DNA of 64,000 bases, from NCBI RefSeq assembly GCF_003014735.1, contig NZ_PYAX01000017.1, positions 1-64,000 of the forward strand, in the 5' to 3' direction. The notes beneath the pieces were generated by a model. The model was not told the origin of the DNA and searched no databases. It saw only the letters and a list, made by a program, of their open reading frames with translations. Numbering within the stretch: position 1 is the stretch's first letter; each line of letters opens with the position of its first letter. The position numbers were made by a program, and so were the translations under genes. The stretch comes from Saccharothrix carnea. GTDB taxonomy: Bacteria > Actinomycetota > Actinomycetes > Mycobacteriales > Pseudonocardiaceae. Positions 35,453-43,195 of this stretch are shown in pieces.

Positions 35453-36703
35453 CTAGCCCTGCCACCGGCGCAGCACGACCACGGCGTTGTGGCCGCCGAA
35501 GCCGAACGAGTTGCTCATGACCACGTCCACGTCGTGCGCCTGCGCCTCGTGGGCGACGAAGTTGACGGCGGGGTCGATCGGCTTGTGGCAGTTGACGGTC
35601 GGCGGCACGAGCCCGCGGTTGATCACCATCGCGCCGACGATCGCCTCCACCGCACCGGCCGCGCCGATCATGTGGCCGGTCATGGACTTGGTGGAGCTGA
35701 CCGGGATCCGCTCGGCGTGCGCACCGAACACCGCGCGGATCGAGTCCAGTTCGGACTGGTCGTTGAACACGGTGCTGGTGCCGTGGGCGTTGACGTAGCC
35801 GACGTCCTCGGGCGCGAGGCAGGCGTCCTCCAGCGCGCCGCGCATGGCGGCCCGCGCGCCCCGGCCCTCGGGGTGCGGCGCGGTCCAGTGGTGCGCGTCG
35901 GAGGTGGCCGCGTAGCCGGCGACCTCGGCGAGGATCGTCGCACCCCGCGCCAACGCGTGCTCCGCGGACTCCAGCACCACGATCCCGGACCCGGACGCCA
36001 TCACGAACCCGTCGCGGTCCTCGTCGAACGGACGGCACGCCTCGGTCGGCGCGTCGGTCCGGGTGGACAGCGCCTTGGCGTTGCCGCTGCCCGCCATGTC
36101 CACCCGGGTCAGGATGTTCTCCGCGCCGCCCGCGACCACCGCGTCGACCACGCCGTAGCGCACCCAGCGGGCCGCCTCGCCGATCGCGTCGGTGCCGGAC
36201 GCGCACGCGCTGCTCAACGCCCGCGTCGGCCCGGTGACGCCGAACGCCAGGCTGATCTCGCCCGCCGCGCTGTCGATGGCACCGGTCACGGGCGCGAACG
36301 GGCTGACCGCGCGCGGCCCCTTGGCGCCCAGCGTCACCACGTGCTCGCCGAGGGACTGCATCGGCCCGTAGCCGCTGCCGATGAGCGCGCCCACCCGGTG
36401 CGCGTTGTCCTCGGTGATCTCCAGCTTCGCCGTGCCGACCGCCTCGGACGCGGCGGCGAACGCGTACTGCGCGTACGGGTCCATGCGCCGGACCTGCTTG
36501 TGGTTCAGGTACTTCTTCGGCTCGAACCCCTTGACCTCGCCCGCCAGGTCGGTGGGCAGGTCGGAGGCGTCGATGACGGTCACGTTGCCGATCCCGCTGC
36601 GCCCCGCGACCAGCGCGTCCCACGTCTCGTCGGCGGTGAGGCCGACCGGGGACACCACGCCCCAGCCGGTGATGACGACTCGCCTGCCGTGTCGTTCAGC
36701 CAT
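35453..36703 (-). CDS. beta-ketoacyl-ACP synthase II (FabF-like)
   Basis: A 416-residue condensing enzyme with the complete KS catalytic triad: nucleophile Cys in SSACASGTDAIG, His in NAHGTSTVFND and His in KSMTGHMIGA, plus the terminal SFGFGGHNA motif. Length and N-terminus (RRVVITGWGVVSPVG) are those of a discrete FabF, not a polyketide-synthase chain-length factor or modular KS. It would elongate an acyl-ACP with malonyl-ACP. It is followed by NRPS 1, whose starter C domain needs an acyl donor, so it most likely builds that acyl chain. No acyltransferase, FabH or ACP is encoded nearby; these would have to come from primary metabolism. Confidence 0.92.
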   Translation of the reverse strand: MAERHGRRVVITGWGVVSPVGLTADETWDALVAGRSGIGNVTVIDASDLPTDLAGEVKGFEPKKYLNHKQVRRMDPYAQYAFAAASEAVGTAKLEITEDNAHRVGALIGSGYGPMQSLGEHVVTLGAKGPRAVSPFAPVTGAIDSAAGEISLAFGVTGPTRALSSACASGTDAIGEAARWVRYGVVDAVVAGGAENILTRVDMAGSGNAKALSTRTDAPTEACRPFDEDRDGFVMASGSGIVVLESAEHALARGATILAEVAGYAATSDAHHWTAPHPEGRGARAAMRGALEDACLAPEDVGYVNAHGTSTVFNDQSELDSIRAVFGAHAERIPVSSTKSMTGHMIGAAGAVEAIVGAMVINRGLVPPTVNCHKPIDPAVNFVAHEAQAHDVDVVMSNSFGFGGHNAVVVLRRWQG

Positions 36704-36729
36704 GTGCCGTTCCTCGCTTCGATCGTGGG

Positions 36730-38457
36730 TCAGTCGGCGACCGGGAAGCTGCCGCCGAGTTCGTGGTCGGCGAACAGCGCGTCTTCCAGGCGGGTGGGAA
36801 CGTTGAGGACGACCACCTGGCCGTCCCGCGAGCGCTGCCAGGCGTCGGCGACGTCCGCGCGCAGCGACTCCTTGGTCACGGTCACCTGGTGCACGCCGCG
36901 CCACCGCGGCGCCTGGGCCGTGACGGCGTCCGGGTCCACGAACGCCGTGCCCGCCAGGTCCTTGTTGTGCGGGCCGAGCTGGGAGTGCAACCAGCCGTAG
37001 CCGCCGTTGCGCAGCACCACGTAGACCAGCCCGCCGCCGAGCGCGGCGGCCGTGGGCAGGTCGGCGTCGAACAGGCCGAACGCGCCGTCGCCGACGAACG
37101 CCACCACCGGCCGGTCGCCCGCCGCGGCCTTCACGCCGACCGCCGCCGCCGCGCCGAAACCGAGGCTGGTCTGCTCGGACGGCACCACCGAGCCCGCGCC
37201 GTGCGCGCACTCGAACCGGGGGAAGCTGTAGGACCACATGTCCTGCAACCCGTTCTCCTGCACCAGGACGCGGTCGCCCGGCAGCTCGGCGTCGAGCGCG
37301 GCCAGCACCTCCACGACGTGCAGCTCGGGCTTGGCCGCGAGGGCGGCCAGCTCGCGGCGGTGGTCGGCGCGCAACCCGTGGTGCACCTCGTCCACGCGCT
37401 TGGACCACTCCACCGGCGCGCTGTCCACGGCCTGCTCCAGCCACACCGCGCACACGTCCGCGCCGTCGCCGAGCACGACCGGTCCGGTGTACTGGGTGGC
37501 CACGCCCGCCGCGTCCACGTTGACCTGCAGCACGGGCACGGTCGTGCCGAGCGCGTCGGGCCAGCCGTAGGTGGCGGTCTCCTCCAGCCTGCTGCCGAGC
37601 ACCACCACGCAGTCGGTGTCGGCCCACAACGCCTTGGCCCGCTCCGGCGCGTACAGCCCGGCGAGCCCGATGAACCGCACCGACGACTCGTCCACCGCAC
37701 CGCGTCCGCTGGCCGTGCAGGACAGGGCCGCGCCGACGCGTTCGGCGAACCGCTCCACGACGCCGTCCGCGTTGCGGTGCCGCATCCCGCCGCCGACCAG
37801 CACGATCGGCCGCTGGGCGTTGCGCAGCACCTGCGACGCCGCCGAGTCGCCCGCCACCGGGACCGTCGTCGGGCGTTCGACGGGTGGCGCGGGCGGCGGC
37901 ACGGGCACGTCCACCTTCAGCAGGTGGTCGGGCACCTCCACGTACACCGGACCGGTCGCGCCGGACGTGGCCACGAGGACGGCCCGGCGCACGGCGGGAG
38001 CCAGCCGGTCGGGGTGCTCGACCCGGGTCGAGGACTTCACCAGCGGCGCGAGGACGGCCTGCTGGTCCAGTTCCTGGAACGCGCCGCTGCCCCGCCGTTC
38101 CGCCGCCGTGCCGCCGGACAGCAGCAGCACGGGGGCACCGGACGACGCCGCCTCCAGCAGGCCGGTCGCGGTGTTGGTCACCGCCGGGCCCTTGCCGACC
38201 AGCGCGACGCCGAGCGCGCCGGAGCGCAGCGCGTAACCGGTGGCCATGAACACGGCGTTGCGCTGGTCGCGGCACACGACCAGCCGGACACCGGCGGCGT
38301 GCAGCGCGCCGAGCGCGTCCAGGTCGTCGTCGGGCAGGCCGAACACGACTTCCACGCCCGCCTCGGCGAGCAGCCGGGCCACGGCGTGCCAGGCACCCCG
38401 GACGTGGTGGCCCGGGGAACGCGGCACGGACAGCGGTTCCAGGTCGATCACACCCAT
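36730..38457 (-). CDS. thiamine-diphosphate-dependent enzyme, acetolactate-synthase-like, atypical active site
   Basis: A 575-residue protein with the three-domain layout of the acetolactate synthase/benzoylformate decarboxylase family: N-terminal PYR domain, central domain (ending near residue 330), and C-terminal PP domain with the ThDP/Mg motif GDGAFGLFDADL...LRNGGYGW. The place where relatives carry the ThDP-activating Glu (usual form RHEQNAAFMA) reads RDQRNAVFMA, so Glu seems replaced by Gln. That suggests unusual chemistry or loss of ordinary ThDP activation. It could decarboxylate a 2-oxo acid or join an aldehyde with a 2-oxo acid (acyloin-type reaction); no function can be fixed. ATG at 38457 has GAGGGGGAG just upstream. 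It lies 14 bases after the ligase-ALDH fusion gene. Confidence 0.85.
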   Translation of the reverse strand: MGVIDLEPLSVPRSPGHHVRGAWHAVARLLAEAGVEVVFGLPDDDLDALGALHAAGVRLVVCRDQRNAVFMATGYALRSGALGVALVGKGPAVTNTATGLLEAASSGAPVLLLSGGTAAERRGSGAFQELDQQAVLAPLVKSSTRVEHPDRLAPAVRRAVLVATSGATGPVYVEVPDHLLKVDVPVPPPAPPVERPTTVPVAGDSAASQVLRNAQRPIVLVGGGMRHRNADGVVERFAERVGAALSCTASGRGAVDESSVRFIGLAGLYAPERAKALWADTDCVVVLGSRLEETATYGWPDALGTTVPVLQVNVDAAGVATQYTGPVVLGDGADVCAVWLEQAVDSAPVEWSKRVDEVHHGLRADHRRELAALAAKPELHVVEVLAALDAELPGDRVLVQENGLQDMWSYSFPRFECAHGAGSVVPSEQTSLGFGAAAAVGVKAAAGDRPVVAFVGDGAFGLFDADLPTAAALGGGLVYVVLRNGGYGWLHSQLGPHNKDLAGTAFVDPDAVTAQAPRWRGVHQVTVTKESLRADVADAWQRSRDGQVVVLNVPTRLEDALFADHELGGSFPVAD

Positions 38458-38471
38458 CTCCCCCTCGCCCG

Positions 38472-41162
38472 TCAGGCCGTGCGGCCGGTGGCGTCGGACG
38501 CGGTCAGGCGGTCGGGCCCGAGGTGGTCCGCGACGGCCTTCGAGATCAGCAGCGGCTCGGCGCGGCGCGTGCGGCCCAGCGCGGCGTAGTTGGCGCGGAT
38601 GCCCGTGCCGCCGAACGGCGCGTTGCCGTCCTCGATGTCGATCACGGTCTCGTTGATGCTGACCGTGTGCCGGTGGCGCAGCAGCTCGACGGTGTCGGGC
38701 AGGTCGCCGTAGACCGTGGCGGCCATGGCCCGTTCCTGGAAGTACTGGTGGTCCAGCATCGGGTGCAGCCAGTCGGTCGAGGTGAACGGCACCACGTTGA
38801 AGATCGGCGCGAACAGCTCGGGCGGGGTGATCTTGGTGTCGGCGGGCCGGATCAGCACGGTGGGGCTGAGGTGGTCGTCCACGAAGTTGACCTCGCCGCC
38901 CGCGGCCAGGTGCTCGCGGCCGGAGCGCAGGTAGTCCAGCGACGCGTCGAACGCGTCGAGGTAGAACATGTGGCTGTAGTCGGCGTTCGGGTCGTCGAAG
39001 CGGCCGTAGCGCAGGTTGTCCACGCGGCGGCACAGCAGGTTGCAGAACTGGGCGCTGATCGATGTGTGGACGAACACCACGTCCGGGCCGAAGCAGTCCT
39101 GCCCGGAGTTGAGCATCCGCACCCGCAGCAAGCCGTCCACGGCCTTCGGGATGTCGGCGTCCGCGCCGACCACGAACGGGTTCACGCCCTGGCCGAAGTA
39201 GAGGAACAGCTGGTCGCGGCGCAGCCCGGCGCGGATCTTCTCGGCGTTCTTGAACGTGCCGGTGAACACCAGCACGTCCGAGCGCGCGCCCTCGCCCTCC
39301 ATGAACTCCCGCTGGCCGCTGTCGTCCATGACGATCGGCAGGTGGTGCACGCCGGACAGCAGCTCGTGCAGCTTGAGCAGCTGGTCGGAGATGCGCCGCG
39401 ACGGCCGGAACACGACCCGTTCGCTGTAGAGGCTGGGGATCGCCAGGTACAGCACGTAGCTGTAGAGCGGGATGTTCGACGGCATCAGCACGCCGATCTG
39501 ACCGATCGCGGGCGGCCGGTACCGGGCGATCTCGGCGGCGGCACCCTCCAGCGCGGCGATCGACGCGTCGATCTCGCCGTACGCGGTCTTGTAGTTCGTC
39601 ACCTGCGTGAGCAGGGACATCACCTCGGCGCGGCGTTCGCGCAGCAGTTGGGCGAGGTCGGTGAGCCGGGCCAGCCGGTCCGGGAACGGGATGGCCGACG
39701 GGTCCGCGTCACCGTGCGCCCTGGGGAAAACGCCCTTGACGCCTTCGAGCGCCACGGTCGAGGCGGCGATGTCGCGCAGCGCCCGGAGGTCGACCTTGCC
39801 GTTGCCGTTGAGGGGCAGTTCCTTGAGCACGACCACGCGGTTGGGCTGCTCGTGCGCGGCGACGAACCGCGACACCGTGCGCTTCCAGTGCGCCACGGGC
39901 TGCTCGGTCGGGTCGGTGATCACGAACACGAGCTGGGTGCCGCGCTGCTCGTCCTCGACCGGGATCACGCGCACCGGCGCGCCGCACGCACCGGCCTTCT
40001 CCGCGATGGCGTCCGGGTAGAGCGTGTGGCCGAAGCGGTGCACGGCGGACTTGCGGCCGAGCACGCGCAGCTGCCCGGCGGGCGTCAGGAAACCGATGTC
40101 GCGGGTGTGGAACTCCTGCCGCTCGACCTCGCGGACCCGTCCGCCCGGTTCGAGCAGGCCCACCATGATGTCGGGGGTGCGGACCACGACCTCGCCGACC
40201 TCGCCCGGCGGCACCGGGTTGCCCACCGGGTCGCGCACCTCCACGACGACGCCGTCCAACGGCGTGCCGCAGTAGGTCGGGTCCTCGATCGAGGACAGGG
40301 CGATGTTGCCCGCCTCGCTGCTGCCGTAGCCGTCCAGGAGCGTGGCGCCGAAGCGCTTCTCGAAGCGGGTGCGCAGCTCGTCGCGCAACGGTTCGCCGCC
40401 GACGCACCACATGCGCACCGAACCCAGGTCGCGGGTGTCGCGGCGGGCGATGACGCGCAGCATCGTGTCGTAGGTGGCGGGCACGGCGTCCACGACCGTC
40501 ACGCGCTGCCGGGCGATCACGTCCAACGCCTGGTCCACGCGCCTGCTGGGTGCGATGACGAGCGTGGCGCGGGCGTCCCACCAGAGCATCAGCATGGACA
40601 GGCCGTACTGGTGGGTGAACGGCAGCAGCGGCAGCAGCACGTCGGACCCGACGTAGCCCATGCGCCGCTGGGTGCGCTCGACGTTGCGCCGCACCGACGC
40701 GCCGGAGCGCACGATGCCCTTGGGCTTGCCGGAGCTGCCCGAACTCCACACCACGAGCGCGTCACGCCGCTGCGCCCACTGGGCGAAGGTCAGCTCGGGG
40801 ACGTCGGCCACGGGCACGTCGTGCGCGGTCTTCACCAGGGCGTGCAGGTCGAGCAGGCCGGCCGCGACCCGGTCGAACGCGGGATCGGCCTGGTCGGCGT
40901 CGGTGACGAACCAGCGGGCGCCGGAGTCCACGACGTGCTCGGCGGCCTGCGCCGGCGGCAGCCCGGGATCGACCAGGCCGACCGAGACGCCCAGCTCCAT
41001 CAGCGCGAACAGCACCACCACGAAGTCGTCGGAATTGCGCGCCGACAGCACGACGCGATCGCCGTCGTCGACCCCGCGTTCACGCAGCACGCCGATCAGC
41101 GCGTGGCAGCGTTCGGCGACGTGTGCCAGGGGTGTTTCCCCGCCGTGTTCGTTGACAAGCAT
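38472..41162 (-). CDS. fusion: AMP-forming acyl ligase + aldehyde dehydrogenase-like reductase
   Basis: An 896-residue two-domain protein and first gene of the NRPS operon. Residues 1 to about 510 form an ANL-family ligase (SSGSSGKPKGI, DGYGSSEAGN, TRDIGFLTPAG, GRKSAVHRFG and the catalytic Lys in NGNGKVD). Residues about 525-896 form an ALDH-fold domain with the nucleophilic Cys in NSGQDCFGPD, the second conserved Glu region PELFAPIFNV and the terminal NAPFGGTG motif. The usual ELGG general-base Glu is replaced by LYFGQG, a change seen in enzymes that work on acyl thioesters rather than oxidise aldehydes. I infer it activates a fatty acid and may reduce it to an aldehyde, or load the starter C domain. 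ATG at 41162 has a GAGGG ribosome site upstream. No close relative of this exact fusion comes to mind. Confidence 0.8.
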   Translation of the reverse strand: MLVNEHGGETPLAHVAERCHALIGVLRERGVDDGDRVVLSARNSDDFVVVLFALMELGVSVGLVDPGLPPAQAAEHVVDSGARWFVTDADQADPAFDRVAAGLLDLHALVKTAHDVPVADVPELTFAQWAQRRDALVVWSSGSSGKPKGIVRSGASVRRNVERTQRRMGYVGSDVLLPLLPFTHQYGLSMLMLWWDARATLVIAPSRRVDQALDVIARQRVTVVDAVPATYDTMLRVIARRDTRDLGSVRMWCVGGEPLRDELRTRFEKRFGATLLDGYGSSEAGNIALSSIEDPTYCGTPLDGVVVEVRDPVGNPVPPGEVGEVVVRTPDIMVGLLEPGGRVREVERQEFHTRDIGFLTPAGQLRVLGRKSAVHRFGHTLYPDAIAEKAGACGAPVRVIPVEDEQRGTQLVFVITDPTEQPVAHWKRTVSRFVAAHEQPNRVVVLKELPLNGNGKVDLRALRDIAASTVALEGVKGVFPRAHGDADPSAIPFPDRLARLTDLAQLLRERRAEVMSLLTQVTNYKTAYGEIDASIAALEGAAAEIARYRPPAIGQIGVLMPSNIPLYSYVLYLAIPSLYSERVVFRPSRRISDQLLKLHELLSGVHHLPIVMDDSGQREFMEGEGARSDVLVFTGTFKNAEKIRAGLRRDQLFLYFGQGVNPFVVGADADIPKAVDGLLRVRMLNSGQDCFGPDVVFVHTSISAQFCNLLCRRVDNLRYGRFDDPNADYSHMFYLDAFDASLDYLRSGREHLAAGGEVNFVDDHLSPTVLIRPADTKITPPELFAPIFNVVPFTSTDWLHPMLDHQYFQERAMAATVYGDLPDTVELLRHRHTVSINETVIDIEDGNAPFGGTGIRANYAALGRTRRAEPLLISKAVADHLGPDRLTASDATGRTA

Positions 41163-41293
41163 GGCTCTGCCCTCGTTCCTCGTTCTTCGCCACACCCACC
41201 GGGGCGTTGACGCGGAATGGACCCGGTCCGGCGGCACGCTGGAGAAACCCCAGGTGGGTCGCGTCGACCAATACCGCCCGGACAGGCGTGGGC

Positions 41294-41317
41294 GGCTCAC
41301 GTCCGGTTTCGTGAGCC
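41294..41317. other. small inverted repeat in NRPS operon leader
   Basis: Perfect 8-bp arms GGCTCACG / CGTGAGCC separated by 8 bases, about 130 bases upstream of the first biosynthetic start codon. It could be a leader RNA hairpin or a regulator site. Confidence 0.4.
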
Positions 41318-41468
41318 GAGGCTTTCGGACACATTTCACCCGCGATCGCGCGGGATGCCGGAAATGGCGCGGGAGCGCTAGGTGGAGGGCCGCGCCTCAC
41401 GTGGCGCACGCGTCGGACGCGGTGCGTGCCACGGGCGCGACCTCTGCCCACGACTCGGCGGAACACCC

Positions 41469-41494
41469 GGTGGCGCGGTTTCGACCGCGCCACC
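41469..41494. other. strong hairpin with TTCG loop, possible terminator or attenuator
   Basis: Perfect 11-bp arms GGTGGCGCGGT / ACCGCGCCACC around a TTCG tetraloop, about 310 bases upstream of the NRPS operon start codon. No gene ends nearby, so a simple end-of-gene terminator role is not obvious. It could shield or attenuate operon transcription. Confidence 0.5.
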
Positions 41495-41655
41495 CGAGTC
41501 ACCGCCGGTAGTGCCCGCCTCACGTTTGCCCGCCCCGCGCACCGCGTTCCCGAATGGTCCGGGAACGGCGGTGAACGGGCCCCTGGGACAGGAGATCGTG
41601 TTCACTGCCGTCGTCCTCGTTGGAAGTTCGCGCACGGCCGGCGGACCGCGCGTCA

Positions 41656-41683
41656 CAGTACTGCGGACGCCGCCCCAGTACTG
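41656..41683. promoter_or_regulatory. paired CAGTACTG palindromes, 20 bp apart
   Basis: Two identical 8-bp palindromes CAGTACTG at 41656-41663 and 41676-41683, spaced 20 bp centre to centre, that is about two helical turns on the same DNA face. This arrangement suits cooperative binding of a dimeric regulator. They lie about 500 bases upstream of the biosynthetic operon. The cognate regulator is not known. Confidence 0.45.
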
Positions 41684-42247
41684 GCGGGCGTGCCGCCACC
41701 ACCCTGATCTGCGCAGACAAGGGGGTGACTGATCGACGACCGGGCTCGTCAACTTCTAACAGGCAACGAGTGCTTCCCGTTCATCAGCACCGATCACCTT
41801 GGCCTCGAGGGCGGGCGATCACAATCAGCCGATCGGCGCAGCAGGCCGGGAAAAATGTTTCATAACACCGAACAAGAACGCTGTTCACATTGTCCGGCGC
41901 GGCAAACTAGCGACCCCTGGAAGGGGTGTCAAATCGAGTGGAACGGCGCTGACGGCCATCTTCGGAGATCCGAAACACCAGAGTACCGCCGTAACATGGC
42001 GATATAGAAGTCATATAGAGGACCCTGTCGCGGGCAGCCGGACGATCTTCACGTTAACTTGATCGACAGGTTCCCCTCAGAGTGCCGTGCGCCACCTCGC
42101 GCACCGATCGAGACGCACCGCCCCATCGGCGCGATCATCGCCTGCGCACCTCCGAAGCAACACCCCCGAAAAGGGCGGAAACCCCGCCACGCGGGCGTCC
42201 CTTGTGGACCGCAGGACGCGCGGTCGTGTTCGGTGACGGGCACGGAA

Positions 42248-42287
42248 CCACGAAGCCACCGCCCTAATGCGGGCGGTGGCTTCGTGG
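42248..42287 (-). terminator. perfect 17-bp hairpin terminator after the DUF4342 gene
   Basis: Arms CCACGAAGCCACCGCCC and GGGCGGTGGCTTCGTGG pair perfectly around a 6-base loop. It begins about 20 bases past the stop of the minus-strand DUF4342 gene and is well placed as its terminator. It also isolates the NRPS promoter region from upstream transcription. Confidence 0.8.
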
Positions 42288-42307
42288 TGGTGGTGCGGGC
42301 CGCGCGC

Positions 42308-42694
42308 TCAGCTTCCCTTGCCGTGCACGGTGTCGGCGTCGGTCGATGGATCCTCGGGTTGCGCGGTGTCGGCCGGTGGGGCGTCGGCGGCTGTGGCATC
42401 AACGTCGGCATCGGCGGGTGCGGTGTCGGCGGTGGTCTCCGCCGGTGGCGTTTCCTCCTGGCGTTCCACGCCCAGCGACCACGGGCCCGCGAGAGCGGCC
42501 AACGCCGCCACCGCCGTCACCACCGGCGCGGCGACCGCGGCCACCACCCCGGCCGTCACCGGGATGTCCAGCACCGGCTCGCCCTCGCCGTTGCGCACGA
42601 CCACCCGGCGCGTGTTGCCCTCGTGCACGAGCTGCCTGATCTTCTCCGTCAACGCCTCGATCCCCGGCGCCTGACGATCACCCTGCTCCGTCAT
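42308..42694 (-). CDS. DUF4342-domain protein
   Basis: A 128-residue protein. Residues 13-70 (IRQLVHEGNTRRVVVRN, LDIPVTAGVVAAVAAPVV) match the DUF4342 pattern, a basic strand region followed by a hydrophobic helix that may insert in the membrane. The C-terminal half is low-complexity, rich in Ala, Asp, Thr and Pro, and likely disordered. Function of the family is unknown. It is monocistronic, followed by a strong hairpin, and probably not part of the NRPS operon. Confidence 0.75.
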   Translation of the reverse strand: MTEQGDRQAPGIEALTEKIRQLVHEGNTRRVVVRNGEGEPVLDIPVTAGVVAAVAAPVVTAVAALAALAGPWSLGVERQEETPPAETTADTAPADADVDATAADAPPADTAQPEDPSTDADTVHGKGS

Positions 42695-42757
42695 GTCCTA
42701 CCCCCTTAACCTCCCATCCTGCCGCGTCCGGGCGGTTCGGAGCCAGTCGCGCGGGCG

Positions 42758-43153
42758 TCAGCCGACCGTGCCGGGTTGGACGGACAGCGCCACCTCGCTC
42801 CAGCCCTGCGCGTCCACGGCGTCCGAGCCACTCAGGTCCGCGCCGCTGCCGTCGAACGGGTTCGCGTCGGTGTAGCGCAGCAACCCACCCTCGGCGTTGT
42901 GCCCGAAGTAGACACCGCCACCGGCCGACAGGAGCCGCCCCGAGGACCTGCCACGTGCTCGACCGCTGGCCGTGCCGAGCAGCCAGTCCGGCCCGGTCGT
43001 GGTCAACGTCTTCAGCGCGAAACCGGTGCCGATCAGCCCATCACCGGTGATGTCACCCGCGCCCGGTTTGGTGACCGGGACGGTGTAGCGGCGCAGCGTG
43101 CCGGCGGCGATGCCGTAGAGACTGCACCGGCAGGCGACCGAACGTGGAGCCAT
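42758..43153 (-). pseudogene. lectin-like (tachylectin-type) C-terminal fragment, probable remnant
   Basis: A 131-residue frame with a repeat style resembling tachylectin/beta-propeller secreted proteins (LYGIAAGTLRRYTV, GDGLIGTGFALKTL, LLRYTDANPFDG, SEVALSVQPG). There is no signal peptide and the N-terminus begins abruptly with an unlikely MAPRSVACRC leader, so it looks like the 3' part of a longer secreted protein whose front was lost. It is divergent from the LacI gene with only 42 bases between start codons. It could also be a small intact protein. Confidence 0.45.
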
Positions 43154-43195
43154 CCCGATGAACTCGTGGAGCTATGAGTCCGCTAGGCTGGCTCC

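Larger units (their letters stand above)
41163..42247. other. long gene-free control region upstream of the NRPS operon
   Basis: About 1.1 kb without a supportable gene. It separates the minus-strand biosynthetic operon from the DUF4342 gene, also on the minus strand. The part from about 41730 to 42060 is markedly A/T-richer than its surroundings and contains small dyads such as TGTT-N4-AACA (41856-41867) and GAACA-N7-TGTTC (41870-41886). The part nearer the operon carries two hairpins and two CAGTACTG boxes listed separately. Short open frames exist but lack coding bias and family resemblance. The NRPS promoter must lie here; its exact -35/-10 could not be assigned. Confidence 0.6.

Noticed and set aside
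41382-41732. Open frames in the NRPS upstream region as possible regulator genes
   Set aside because: No helix-turn-helix or other family pattern, several equally long frames in different phases, and weak ribosome sites.
42001-42030. Repeated ATATAG motif as a promoter for the NRPS operon
   Set aside because: Two ATATAG copies 11 bp apart are seen, but no matching -35 on either strand could be fixed and the site lies over 800 bases from the operon.
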